A stretch of DNA of 64,000 nucleotides, from assembly GCF_036246005.1 (NCBI RefSeq), contig NZ_CP109171.1, positions 7,676,001 to 7,740,000 on the forward strand, given 5' to 3'. Positions 28,837-39,055 of the stretch are shown here, one piece after another (the stretch's first letter is position 1; each line of letters starts with the position of its first letter). The DNA is from Streptomyces sp. NBC_01723. GTDB taxonomy: Bacteria; Actinomycetota; Actinomycetes; Streptomycetales; Streptomycetaceae. The notes under the pieces were generated by a model. It had not been told where the DNA came from. It saw nothing but the letters and a program-made list of their open reading frames with translations, and did no database searches. The translations under genes and the position numbers were made by a program.

Positions 28837-30381
28837 TCAGACGATCCCCTCGGCGAGTTCCGCCTGCTCACGGTCGTCGCCGTACGCCGCGGTCGTCGGA
28901 GTGCCGTACGACCGACGGGCGACGAACCACCACACCGTGGCCAAAACCAGTACGACGACCAGGGCGACGGCCGCGTAGTTCATCGTGTCGACCGTCACCG
29001 GCGACGACTGGGGGAGGCAGAACAGCACGGTGACGAACGCCACCCACACCACCGCGACCCAGCCCACCGGCCTGCTCCACCGGCCCAGGTTCCACGGCCC
29101 CGGCGTGAACCGGTCGCCCGCCCGCAGCCGCAGCAGCACCGGGATGGCGTACGCCGGGGTGATGCCGATGACGTTGATCGCGGTCACCGCGCCGTACGCC
29201 GTCGCCGAGTACAGGGACGGCACGGCCAGCAGACCGGCCACCACCACCGACAGCCACACCGCGGCCACCGGCGTCTGGGTGCGGGCGGAGACCTTGCGCC
29301 ACAGGGCCGAGCCGGGCAGGGCACCGTCCCGGCTGAACGCGAACACCATGCGGCTGGCGGCGGCCACCTCGGCGTTGCCGCAGAACAGCTGCGCCACGAT
29401 CACCACGAGCAGCAGCGCGCTCGCGCCGTCCGTGCCCAGGCCGTCCAGGAGGATCTGCGCGGGCGGCACCCCGGTCGCCGTGTTCTGCGTGGCCGCGTAG
29501 TCCTGGATCGCGAAGGTCAGTCCGGCCAGCAGCACGAAACCCGCCAGCCACGACACCCAGATGGCCCGCACGATGCCGCGCGCCGCCGACACCGAGGCGT
29601 TCGACGTCTCCTCGGACAGATGGGCCGAGGCGTCGTAGCCGGAGAACGTGTACTGCGCCAGCAGCAGGCCGATCGCGGCCACGTACAGCGGGTTCTCCCA
29701 GCCGGTGTCGTTGACGAACTCGGTGAAGACGAAGGACGGCGACTGGTGGTGGTCGGGGACGATCACCAGCGCGCCGACGATGAGCGCCACACCGGCCAGG
29801 TGCCACCACACGCTCACCGAGTTGAGGACACTGACCAGCCGCACGCCGAAGAGGTTGAGGGTGGCGTGCAGCATCAGGATCACGACGAAGATCAGCATCG
29901 TCTTCTCCGGCGTCGGCTCGAAGCCCCACTGGAGGTTCAGGAACGCGCCCGTGAACAGGGCCGCCCCGTAGTCGATCCCGGCGATCGCGCCGAGCAGCCC
30001 CAGCAGGTTCAGCCAGCCCGTGTACCAGCCCCAGCGGCGTCCGCCGAGCCGGTCGGCCATGTAGTACAGCGCGCCGGACGTCGGATACGCACTGGTGACC
30101 TCGGCCAGCGCCATCCCGACGCAGAGCACGAACAGGCCGACGCCCGCCCAGCCCCACAGCATCACGGCGGGGCCGCCCGTGCCCATGCCGAAGCCGTACA
30201 GGGTCATGCAGCCGGACAGGATCGAGATCACCGAGAAGCTGATCGCGAAGTTGCCGAAGCCGCCCATGCGGCGGGCCAGCACCGGCCGGTAGCCGAGTTC
30301 GCGCAGGCGCTGCTCCTCGTCGGTCGCGGCGCCGGACCCGGCGCGCGGCCCCGGGACGGACGGTTCGGAAGGGCGGGACAT
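28837..30381 (-). CDS. APC-superfamily amino-acid permease
   Basis: Integral membrane transporter of 514 residues with about twelve membrane segments. An N-terminal cytoplasmic LRELGYRPVLARRMGGFGNFAISFSV motif is typical of the GABA/choline-permease-like branch of the APC superfamily, as are the YPTSGALYYM and FSGYDASAHLSEET segments. ATG 30381 has GGAGG upstream. It follows the hypothetical gene 30414-31418 by 32 bases on the same strand, so they may be co-transcribed. The substrate cannot be fixed from sequence; amines, GABA or ethanolamine-like compounds are candidates. Confidence 0.9.
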   Translation of the reverse strand: MSRPSEPSVPGPRAGSGAATDEEQRLRELGYRPVLARRMGGFGNFAISFSVISILSGCMTLYGFGMGTGGPAVMLWGWAGVGLFVLCVGMALAEVTSAYPTSGALYYMADRLGGRRWGWYTGWLNLLGLLGAIAGIDYGAALFTGAFLNLQWGFEPTPEKTMLIFVVILMLHATLNLFGVRLVSVLNSVSVWWHLAGVALIVGALVIVPDHHQSPSFVFTEFVNDTGWENPLYVAAIGLLLAQYTFSGYDASAHLSEETSNASVSAARGIVRAIWVSWLAGFVLLAGLTFAIQDYAATQNTATGVPPAQILLDGLGTDGASALLLVVIVAQLFCGNAEVAAASRMVFAFSRDGALPGSALWRKVSARTQTPVAAVWLSVVVAGLLAVPSLYSATAYGAVTAINVIGITPAYAIPVLLRLRAGDRFTPGPWNLGRWSRPVGWVAVVWVAFVTVLFCLPQSSPVTVDTMNYAAVALVVVLVLATVWWFVARRSYGTPTTAAYGDDREQAELAEGIV

Positions 30382-30413
30382 ACGAAACCTCCGGAACGGA
30401 AGGGTGTGGGGGG

Positions 30414-31418
30414 TCAGGGTTGGCGGCCACCGCCGTGGGCGGCCGAGCGGCTGCGCGTCCGGGCCTGGAGGAAGACCGTCACCGCCCGCTGGGAGGAGCC
30501 CGTCCCCGGTGCCCGGCAGGCCCAGGGCTGCGGCGTCCAGTAGGGGCCGATCGCGTCGAACACCCGGTCCGCCTCCGAGAACCGCAGGGCGCCCCACAGG
30601 GCGTGCGCCAGGTGGTTCATGTCCAGCTGGGACCGCTCGTCGTGGGGGGTCAGGGCGAACCAGGAGTGGTACGCCTGCCGCGCCTCCCGGGTGGCGTCCT
30701 CCGCCACCCAGTGCAGGTCGAGGGCGGCCTCCCGCCCGCCCGAACGCCGGTAACGCTCCACCCGCACGTACAGCGGCAGCATGTGCAGCGCGGAGCCGGG
30801 CGGCGCCGACCCCGCCGCCCACTGCGCGAACCCCGCCGCCTGCGCGAGCCGTTCGGAGCCGCCCCGCGGATACAGGAACTGGAGCATCCGGTGGTGCGCC
30901 TCGCGGTTGTACGGGTCCCGCTTGCCGGCCTGTGCGAGCAGGCCCCACGGCCCCGCCGGCAGCATGGGCTCCGGCGGCGCCATCCGGTGCTCGTCCCAGC
31001 GCTGCTCCTCGTCCAGCCGGGCCAGCGCCAGCAGGCACACCCACGGCACCGGGTCGTACGGCGCCGAACGGGTCGCCGCGTCGCAGGCGTGCCAGGCCTG
31101 GAGCCACAGTTCCCGCGTGCGCGGGTGGTCCTCGCGGTGCGCCCGCAGCGCGCGCTCCACGACGACCCGGGCGTGCATCACCGCGGCCGGTACGCTGTGC
31201 GGCTCCTCGGTGAGCCAGGCCCGCACCACGTCGGTACCGGCGGCGGACGCGGCCAGCACCTGGGTGCGCTGCGTCCACCGCGACCAGGACGTGGTCTCGT
31301 CGAGCAGGGCGCGCATCGACATCCAGCGCCCGGCCCGCAGCTCCTGGAGGGCGGAGCGCAGTCCGGTGTCGTGGCCCGCGGGGTCGTAGGCGGGCTGGGC
31401 CCCGTCCCTGGCCATCAT
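30414..31418 (-). CDS. Conserved hypothetical helical-repeat protein
   Basis: Protein of 334 residues, tryptophan- and alanine-rich helices throughout (for example RELWLQAWHACDAATRSAPYDPVPWVCLLAL), suggesting TPR-like repeats but with no named domain. No signal peptide or membrane helix. The double ATG at 31415-31418 is the likely start. It is upstream of the amino-acid permease in the same direction and carries a promoter with a near-perfect palindrome between its boxes. The function is unknown; a regulatory or scaffold role with the permease is possible. Confidence 0.75.
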   Translation of the reverse strand: MMARDGAQPAYDPAGHDTGLRSALQELRAGRWMSMRALLDETTSWSRWTQRTQVLAASAAGTDVVRAWLTEEPHSVPAAVMHARVVVERALRAHREDHPRTRELWLQAWHACDAATRSAPYDPVPWVCLLALARLDEEQRWDEHRMAPPEPMLPAGPWGLLAQAGKRDPYNREAHHRMLQFLYPRGGSERLAQAAGFAQWAAGSAPPGSALHMLPLYVRVERYRRSGGREAALDLHWVAEDATREARQAYHSWFALTPHDERSQLDMNHLAHALWGALRFSEADRVFDAIGPYWTPQPWACRAPGTGSSQRAVTVFLQARTRSRSAAHGGGRQP

Positions 31419-31515
31419 GCGCCCGCTGCCGGGAGTGGTACGGGCGGGACGGCAGCGTGGCGTGACAAACAGCCCTCCCCTGGGCGGCGGTGAAGCGGTC
31501 GTGCGGTCGGCGGAC

Positions 31516-31541
31516 ACTATAGAGGCGGAGGTTCCGCCTCT
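31516..31541 (-). promoter_or_regulatory. TATAGT -10 box with adjoining operator-like palindrome
   Basis: On the minus strand TATAGT (31521-31516) is a good -10 box. The inverted repeat AGAGGCGGA-GGT-TCCGCCTCT (31521-31541) lies over the region between -10 and -35, where a repressor would block. No good -35 hexamer accompanies it, consistent with a regulated promoter. Confidence 0.5.
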
Positions 31542-31608
31542 GTTCGGTTTCGGCGCAGCCGTGCAAATCAGCTCCCACCAGGGCGAATTGGCTGCCCGTC
31601 GGCCACCC

Positions 31609-31638
31609 TTGACGCGGGTCCGCACCCGGCGGCAGGCT
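31609..31638 (+). promoter_or_regulatory. Probable promoter of the FGGY kinase operon
   Basis: TTGACG (31609-31614), an 18-base spacer and CAGGCT (31633-31638). The kinase ATG lies about 50 bases further and has a purine-rich ribosome site. Confidence 0.5.
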
Positions 31639-31689
31639 GGCCCGCAGTGATCGCCGAGGCCCTCGGCGGGGGAGGCGGGAAGGGACGCG

Positions 31690-33129
<1,440 letters not shown>

Positions 33130-33188
33130 GGGGCATCGGGTGGGTGCCGGGGCCGAGGTGCGCCGGGGAAGGTCCTGCGGGCTCGTCC

Positions 33189-33273
33189 GCGTCACCGCCG
33201 ACGGGACCGGCCTTCCGCCGCACGCGTTTCCGCAGGGCCGTCCACGCGCTGCTCGCCGGGGGCCCCGGCATGA
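33189..33273 (+). repeat. Decayed tandem copy of the kinase 3' end
   Basis: Bases 33189-33273 resemble 33045-33129, the last 28 codons of the kinase. They share a CGCGTCACC-CCGAC block and most of the final 57 bases through GGCATGA. Frame is not kept, so this is a duplication remnant within the 219-base gap before the next gene, which otherwise holds nothing recognisable. Confidence 0.6.
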
Positions 33274-33348
33274 CGCGCGCCGTCGCCGTCGGCGTGACGT
33301 TCGCCGGGAACCCCTCGTGACGGGCGCCCGTACCGGACGGAGCCCCGC

Positions 33349-34755
33349 ATGACCACCGTCACCGTCTCCGGCGCGCTGCCCGAGGACCCGTACGACGTGG
33401 TGATCGTCGGTGCCGGAGTGGTCGGGTGCGCGATCGCGCGTCGGCTCGCGCACCATCCGGAGCTGCGTGTCGCGCTCGTCGAGGCGCGGGACGACGTCGG
33501 ACAGGGCACCTCCAAGGCCAACACCGCCATCCTGCACACCGGCTTCGACGCCGTGCCCGGCTCCCTGGAGGCCCGGCTCGTACGGACCGGCTCCCGCGAA
33601 CTCGCCGCGTACGCAGCCGAGTCCGGCATCCCCGTCGAGCCCGTGGGCGCGCTGCTCGTCGCCTGGGACGAGGAACAGCTCGCCGCCCTGCCCCGCCTCG
33701 CCGAGAAGGCCGCGCGCAACGAGTACCACGACACCCGCGTCCTCGGCCCCGCCGACCTCTACGCCCGCGAACCCCACCTCGGACCCGGCGCGCTCGGCGC
33801 CCTGCACGTGCCCGGCGAGAGCGTCATCTGCCCGTGGACGACGACCCTGGCGTACGCCACCCAGGCGGTCCGGGCCGGCGTCCACCTGCACCTCGAGGCG
33901 CCTGTGGCACACGCCGGACACCACGACGGCGTCCACCACCTGACCACCCCGCGCGGCACCGTGCGCGCCCGCCGCCTCGTCAACGCCGCCGGACTGCACG
34001 CCGACACCCTCGACCGGCAACTCGGCCACGACGACTTCACCGTCACCCCGCGCCGGGGCCAGCTCATCGTCCACGACACGTTCGCCCGCGCACTCGTCCG
34101 GCACATCCTCCTGCCCGTCCCCACCGCGCTCGGCAAGGGCGTCCTGGTCGCCCCCACCGTGCACGGCAACGTCCTGCTCGGGCCCACCGCCGAGGACCTC
34201 GACGACAAGGGCGCCACCGAGTCCACCGCCGAGGGCCTGCACCGCCTGCGCGAGCAGGGCCGCCGTATCCTCCCCGCGCTGCTGGAGGAGGAGGTCACCG
34301 CCGTCTACGCAGGCCTGCGCGCCGCCACCGAGCACGACGACTACCGGATCACCGCCCACCCCGGCCAGGGCTGCGTCACCGTCGGCGGCATCCGCTCCAC
34401 CGGCCTCACCGCCTCCCTCGCCATCGCCGAGCACGTCACCGGCCTCCTCGCCGGCACCGGACTCGACCTCGGTCCGCAACGCCCCCCGGAGCCGGTCCGC
34501 ATGCCCTCCCTCGGCGAGACGTGCCCGCGCCCCCACCAACGGCCCGACCTGGTCGCCGCCGACCCGGAGTACGGCGTCCTCGTCTGCCACTGCGAGCGCG
34601 TCTCCCGGGGCGAGATCCGCGACGCCCTCGCCAGTACGATCCCGCCCCGCGGCCTCGACGGACTGCGCCGCCGCACCCGCGCGCGGGCGGGCCGCTGCCA
34701 GGGCTTCCACTGCGGGGCGGCGCTCCGGGAACTGTTCGAGGAGGCACGGCGATGA
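33349..34755 (+). CDS. GlpA-like FAD-dependent glycerol-3-phosphate dehydrogenase
   Basis: Flavoprotein of 468 residues. An N-terminal Rossmann fold (DVVIVGAGVVGCAIARRLA) binds FAD; the central DAO-type domain includes GALHVPGESVICPWTTTLA. The C-terminus carries a BFD-like [2Fe-2S] module with four cysteines: CHC near residue 413 and CQGFHC near 453. This layout matches the GlpA subunit of anaerobic-type glycerol-3-phosphate dehydrogenases and the related glycerol-3-phosphate oxidoreductases. It is co-directional with the FGGY kinase and overlaps the next flavoprotein gene by four bases. Confidence 0.85.
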   Translation: MTTVTVSGALPEDPYDVVIVGAGVVGCAIARRLAHHPELRVALVEARDDVGQGTSKANTAILHTGFDAVPGSLEARLVRTGSRELAAYAAESGIPVEPVGALLVAWDEEQLAALPRLAEKAARNEYHDTRVLGPADLYAREPHLGPGALGALHVPGESVICPWTTTLAYATQAVRAGVHLHLEAPVAHAGHHDGVHHLTTPRGTVRARRLVNAAGLHADTLDRQLGHDDFTVTPRRGQLIVHDTFARALVRHILLPVPTALGKGVLVAPTVHGNVLLGPTAEDLDDKGATESTAEGLHRLREQGRRILPALLEEEVTAVYAGLRAATEHDDYRITAHPGQGCVTVGGIRSTGLTASLAIAEHVTGLLAGTGLDLGPQRPPEPVRMPSLGETCPRPHQRPDLVAADPEYGVLVCHCERVSRGEIRDALASTIPPRGLDGLRRRTRARAGRCQGFHCGAALRELFEEARR

Positions 34756-35975
34756 CTCGTGAGGTCGACGTCCTGGTGGTGGGGGCGGGCCCCGCCGGCC
34801 TCGTGGCCGCGACCCAGCTCGCGATGTCCGGCGCGCGCGTCGAGGTCCTGGAGCGCGAGCGGTGGCCCGGGGGAGCGCCGGTCCACTGCGCGCACCGCGG
34901 CTTCGGCACCTGGCCGCACACGCGGACCGGCCCCGCCCACGCCCGGCTGCTCGCCGACGCGGCGGTCCGCGCGGGGGCCGACGTACGGACCGGCGTCACC
35001 GCCCTCGACTGGGCGGGTCCCCGCACCCTCGCCACCGTCGGACCCCGGGGCGCCGAGACCATAGCCGCCCGGGCCGTCCTCCTCGCCACCGGCGCCCGCG
35101 AACGCCCCCGCGCCGCCCGCCTCGTCCCCGGCACCCGCCCCGCCGGCGTCTACACCACCGGCGAACTCCAGCGGGCCGTGCACCACTACGGGCAGCACAT
35201 CGGCGACCACGCGGTGATCGTCGGCGCGGAAGCCGTCTCGCACGCCGCCGCCGACACCGTACGCGCCGCCGGAGCCGAGGTGGTGGCACTGCTCACGGAG
35301 CTGCCCCGGGCCCCGGCCCGCCCCGCGCTGACCCTGAACACCCGGCTGCGGCACCGCACTCCGGTCCTCACCGGCACCACGGTCACCGAACTCCTCGGCC
35401 ACGGAGGCCTGTCGGGCGTGCGCGTCCGCCACCGCGACGGCCGCACGGCCACCCTCCGCTGCGACACCGTCGTGTTCACCGGCGACTTCGTCCCCGAGCA
35501 CGAACTCGCCCGGCGCGGCGCGCTGATCCTCGACCCCGGCACCGGCGGCCCCGCCGTGGACGGCGCCCTGCGGACCACCCGCCCCGGCGTCTTCGCCGCC
35601 GGCAGTGTGCTGCACGCCGTCGAGAGCGCCGCCACCGCAGCCCGCGAAGGCGCCCACGCCGCGACCGCCGTACACGACCGGCTCGGCACACACGCGCCGG
35701 ACGACCGGCCCGCCGCCGTCCCCCTCCTCGCCGGGCCACCCCTGCTCCGCGTCACCCCGAACCGCGTCACCCCCGCCGACCGCCTCCCCTACCTCCTGCG
35801 CACCGCGATCCCACTGCCCCGCCCCGTCCTGTACGTCACCCAGGACGGCCGCCCGCTGCACCGCGCCCGCCTCCCGTTCACCACCGCCGTCCCGCACCGC
35901 CCGCTGACCCTGACGGCCCGCTGGACGCACCGGGTCGACCCCGGCGGCGGACCGGTACGCGTCACCGTCGCCTGA
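34752..35975 (+). CDS. FAD/NAD(P)-dependent oxidoreductase (second flavoprotein subunit)
   Basis: Protein of 407 residues with an N-terminal FAD-binding motif (VDVLVVGAGPAGLVAATQLA), an NAD(P)-type internal segment (HAVIVGAEAVSHAAADTV) and GVFAAGSVLHAVESAATAAREG near residue 290, which closes over the flavin. It belongs with the pyridine-nucleotide-disulphide-type subunits that partner GlpA-like proteins. ATG 34752 overlaps the GlpA-like stop (ATGA), so equimolar synthesis is expected. In homologous systems a small DUF1667 zinc/iron protein completes the complex; none is encoded here. The extreme G+C third-position bias does not differ from its neighbours. Confidence 0.8.
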   Translation: MTREVDVLVVGAGPAGLVAATQLAMSGARVEVLERERWPGGAPVHCAHRGFGTWPHTRTGPAHARLLADAAVRAGADVRTGVTALDWAGPRTLATVGPRGAETIAARAVLLATGARERPRAARLVPGTRPAGVYTTGELQRAVHHYGQHIGDHAVIVGAEAVSHAAADTVRAAGAEVVALLTELPRAPARPALTLNTRLRHRTPVLTGTTVTELLGHGGLSGVRVRHRDGRTATLRCDTVVFTGDFVPEHELARRGALILDPGTGGPAVDGALRTTRPGVFAAGSVLHAVESAATAAREGAHAATAVHDRLGTHAPDDRPAAVPLLAGPPLLRVTPNRVTPADRLPYLLRTAIPLPRPVLYVTQDGRPLHRARLPFTTAVPHRPLTLTARWTHRVDPGGGPVRVTVA

Positions 35976-36000
35976 CCGGTACCCGGAGCGCCGGCGGCCC

Positions 36001-36999
36001 TCAGATCACCCGCATCCGCACCAGCGCGGCCAGCGTCAACGCCCCCGGCAGCAGCGGCAGCCAGACCGTCAGGAGCCGAAACGCCAGCACCACCGCCGTG
36101 GCCACCGCCGCCGGACCGCCCGCCGCCACCAGCGCGACGACCAGCGCCGCCTCGACCGAGCCGATACCGCCCGGCGTCGGCACCAGCGCCACCGCGACGG
36201 TCGCCGCCAGATACGCCACCGCCATGTGCGCGACCGGCACCGGCAGCCCCAGCGACAGGCCCACCAGGACCAGCGCGGACGCCTGCAGCGCGGGGAACGC
36301 GAGCGCGCCGCCCCACAGGGCCACCGCCCGCGCCGGGAGACGGTGCACCGAGCGGGCCTCACCGAGCGCCGTCCGCAGGAACGAGACCACCGCCCCGCGC
36401 AGCCGCGGCACCAGCACGAGCACCCCCGCCGCGACCACCGGCACCACACCCACGACCGCCAGGAGCGGCCCCACCGCTCCCTCGGGCAGCAGCGTGCCGA
36501 GCCGCAGCGCGCCGGGGAACAGGAGGAACAGAACGCCCAGCAGGGCGAGCCGGCCCACGCTCTCCGCCAGCAGATACAGGGCGAGAGCCGCCGAGGACCG
36601 CGCCAGCGGCAGCCCGCACACCGCCATGAACCGCAGGTTGACCGCGCTCGCGCCCAGGCCCGTCGGCAGCAGGTGGTTGGCCGCGCCCGCCGCGAACTGC
36701 GTGGCCAGCAGCCGCCGTCGGGGCAGCCGTTCCACCACCGCGCCCTGCCGGGTGCAGGCGGCGGCCACCCAGGTCAGACAGGTCGCGCCGGCCGCCGCCA
36801 GCAGCCACGGCCAGCGGGCCGTGGCGAGATGACCGAAGCCCTCGGCGAGCACCGACCGGTGCCGCACCGCGACCACGGTGACCAGCAGCAGCGGAAGCAC
36901 GCACAGGATCCGGCGGACCGGAACCCGCCGCAGGAGCGGCTTCTCGGGGAGGCGTGGACGTCGTGGGAGTCGTACCGCTGTCGTCACACCACAAGACAT
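36001..36999 (-). CDS. Flippase-like integral membrane protein (MprF/AglD TM family)
   Basis: Membrane protein of 332 residues with about eight hydrophobic segments and a basic N-terminus. ANHLLPTGLGASAVNLRFMA and VPTPGGIGSVEAALVVAL are typical of the lysylphosphatidylglycerol-synthase transmembrane-region family, whose members move lipids or lipid-linked groups across the membrane. There is no aminoacyl-transferase domain, so it is not a full MprF. ATG 36999 is preceded by CTGGGGGA. It is divergent from the ABC exporter gene, with about 108 bases between starts. Confidence 0.8.
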   Translation of the reverse strand: MSCGVTTAVRLPRRPRLPEKPLLRRVPVRRILCVLPLLLVTVVAVRHRSVLAEGFGHLATARWPWLLAAAGATCLTWVAAACTRQGAVVERLPRRRLLATQFAAGAANHLLPTGLGASAVNLRFMAVCGLPLARSSAALALYLLAESVGRLALLGVLFLLFPGALRLGTLLPEGAVGPLLAVVGVVPVVAAGVLVLVPRLRGAVVSFLRTALGEARSVHRLPARAVALWGGALAFPALQASALVLVGLSLGLPVPVAHMAVAYLAATVAVALVPTPGGIGSVEAALVVALVAAGGPAAVATAVVLAFRLLTVWLPLLPGALTLAALVRMRVI

Positions 37000-37069
37000 T
37001 CCCCCAGCCGCGCCAACTACGGATGGACGACGCGCGGACGACGGCTTACGGACCGCGGGCGCCGCCGAC

Positions 37070-37100
37070 TTGACCTCAAGGTTGCTTGAGGTCCTACCGT
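37070..37100 (+). promoter_or_regulatory. MerR-type promoter (19-bp spacer) of the ABC exporter, leaderless
   Basis: TTGACC (37070-37075) and TACCGT (37095-37100) are separated by 19 bases, the long spacer typical of MerR-activated promoters. GACCTCAAG / CTTGAGGTC forms an inverted repeat over the spacer. The ATG at 37108 is only seven bases past the -10 box, so the mRNA is predicted to start at or next to the start codon. Confidence 0.7.
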
Positions 37101-37107
37101 CCTTCGC

Positions 37108-38988
37108 ATGAGCATGGAAACCACGGCCTGGACCCAACTGCACAGCGTCATGAACGCCGAGCAGGAGCGCCGGCCCCTCGCCCGCGCCACGCTGCGCCGC
37201 ATCGGCGCCTTCGCCCACCCGCACCGCACCCGCATCGTCCGGTTCGTGCTGCTCGGGGTGGTGACCGCACTCCTCGCCGTCGCCACCCCCGTCCTGGCCG
37301 GACGCGTCGTGAACGCGATCGTGTCGGGCGGCGACGAGGGCAGGGTCGTCCGCCTCGCCCTGCTCATCGCCCTCATCGCGGTCGCCGAGGCGGTGCTCGG
37401 CATCCTCTCCCGCAGGATCTCGGCGACGCTGGGGGAGGGGCTCATCCTCGATCTGCGCACGGCCGTGTTCGATCATGTGCAGCGCATGCCCGTCGCGTTC
37501 TTCACACGTACTCGTACGGGCGCGCTGGTCTCCCGGCTCAACAACGACGTCATCGGCGCCCAGCGCGCCTTCAGCAACACCCTGTCCGGCGTCGTCAGCA
37601 ACCTCGTCACCCTCGTGCTCACCCTCGCCGTGATGCTCACCCTGTCCTGGCAGATCACCCTGCTCGCCCTCGCGCTGCTCCCCGTGTTCGTGCTCCCCGC
37701 CCGGCGGATGGGACGCCGCATGGCCCGCATGCAGCGCGAGGCCGCCGCCCTCAACGCCGCGATGGGCACCCGGATGACCGAGCGGTTCTCGGCACCCGGC
37801 GCCACCCTGATCAAACTCTTCGGCCGCCCCGAGGACGAGTCGGACGAATTCGCCGACCGGGCCCGCCGCGTCGCCGACATCGGAGTGCGCACCGCCACCG
37901 CACAGGCGGCCTTCATCACCGCGCTCACCCTCGTCTCCGCCCTGGCCCTCGCCCTCGTCTACGGCCTCGGCGGCTTCCTCGCCCTGCGCGGCAGCCTGGA
38001 CCCCGGCGCCGTCGTCGCCCTGGCCCTGCTGCTCACCCGCCTCTACGCGCCGCTCACCGCGCTCGCCGGGGCCCGCGTGGAGGTCATGAGCGCCCTCGTC
38101 AGCTTCGAGCGGGTCTTCGAGGTGCTGGACCTGACCCCGCTCATCGACGAGAAGCCCGACGCCCGCCCGGTCCCCGACGGCCCGGTCGCCGTCGAGTTCG
38201 ACGACGTCCGCTTCGGCTACCCGGCCGCCGACAAGGTCTCCCTCGCCTCCCTCGAAGAGGTCGCCTCCCTGGACACCCGCGGCGGCGACGAGGTCCTGCA
38301 CGGCCTCTCCTTCCGCGCCGAACCCGGACAGACCGTCGCCCTCGTCGGCTCCTCCGGCGCCGGCAAGTCGACCATCGCCGGACTGCTGCCGCGCCTGTAC
38401 GACACCGACGGCGGCACCGTGCGCGTCGGCGGCGTCGACGTCCGCGACCTGAGCGCCCGTTCGCTGCGCGACACCGTCGGCATGGTCACCCAGGACGGCC
38501 ACCTCTTCCACGACACGGTCCGCGCCAACCTGCTGCTGGCCCGCCCGGGGGCGAGCGAGGACGACCTGTGGGACGCGCTGCGCCGCGCCCGGCTCACCGA
38601 CCTCGTCCGGTCCCTGCCCGACGGTCTCGACACCGTGGTCGGCGAGCGCGGCTACCGGCTCTCCGGCGGCGAACGCCAGCGCATGACCATCGCCCGGCTG
38701 CTGCTCGCCCGACAGCGCGTCGTCATCCTCGACGAGGCCACCGCCCACCTCGACAACACCTCCGAGGCGGCCGTCCAGGAGGCCCTCACCGAAGCCCTGG
38801 CGGACAGGACCGCCCTGGTGATCGCGCACCGCCTGTCCACCGTCCGCGCGGCCGACCGGATCCTGGTCGTCGAGGCCGGCCGCATCGTGGAGAGCGGCAC
38901 CCACGAGGAACTCCTGGCCGCCCAGGGCCGCTACGCCCAGCTGCACCGCAGCCAGTTCGCCCGCCGGACGATGGACAAGGCCGCGTAG
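37108..38988 (+). CDS. ABC exporter, fused membrane and ATPase domains
   Basis: Half-size ABC exporter of 626 residues. Six membrane helices occupy residues about 40-330 and the ATPase domain about 355-620. Walker A is GSSGAGKS, the signature is LSGGE, Walker B is VVILDEAT, and the switch histidine is in VIAHRLST. An insertion of about 20 residues (KVSLASLEEVASLDT) sits after the first strand of the ATPase. It would work as a homodimer or with a partner and export a drug-, lipid- or peptide-like substrate. The promoter indicates control by a MerR-family regulator, but none is encoded adjacent. Confidence 0.92.
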   Translation: MSMETTAWTQLHSVMNAEQERRPLARATLRRIGAFAHPHRTRIVRFVLLGVVTALLAVATPVLAGRVVNAIVSGGDEGRVVRLALLIALIAVAEAVLGILSRRISATLGEGLILDLRTAVFDHVQRMPVAFFTRTRTGALVSRLNNDVIGAQRAFSNTLSGVVSNLVTLVLTLAVMLTLSWQITLLALALLPVFVLPARRMGRRMARMQREAAALNAAMGTRMTERFSAPGATLIKLFGRPEDESDEFADRARRVADIGVRTATAQAAFITALTLVSALALALVYGLGGFLALRGSLDPGAVVALALLLTRLYAPLTALAGARVEVMSALVSFERVFEVLDLTPLIDEKPDARPVPDGPVAVEFDDVRFGYPAADKVSLASLEEVASLDTRGGDEVLHGLSFRAEPGQTVALVGSSGAGKSTIAGLLPRLYDTDGGTVRVGGVDVRDLSARSLRDTVGMVTQDGHLFHDTVRANLLLARPGASEDDLWDALRRARLTDLVRSLPDGLDTVVGERGYRLSGGERQRMTIARLLLARQRVVILDEATAHLDNTSEAAVQEALTEALADRTALVIAHRLSTVRAADRILVVEAGRIVESGTHEELLAAQGRYAQLHRSQFARRTMDKAA

Positions 38989-38994
38989 CCGCCA

Positions 38995-39055
38995 GGGCCT
39001 GTCCGACCATTCCCGTCTGCCTTCCGGGCGACGACGGGAATTGCCGGACAGGCCC
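38995..39055. terminator. Compound bidirectional hairpin
   Basis: Outer arms GGGCCTGTCCG (38995-39005) and CGGACAGGCCC (39045-39055) enclose inner arms ATTCCCGTC (39009-39017) and GACGGGAAT (39033-39041). It separates the convergent ABC exporter and phosphatase genes, and the outer arm touches the phosphatase stop codon. Confidence 0.75.

Noticed and set aside
33130..33348. Extension or frameshifted second end of the kinase
   Set aside because: The kinase already ends normally at 33129 with a family-length protein; the downstream similarity is a decayed duplicate, not a missing domain.
36001..38946. A 981-codon minus-strand frame running through the ABC exporter
   Set aside because: Only the last ~330 codons (flippase-like gene) have meaning; the rest is the antisense of a clear ABC transporter.
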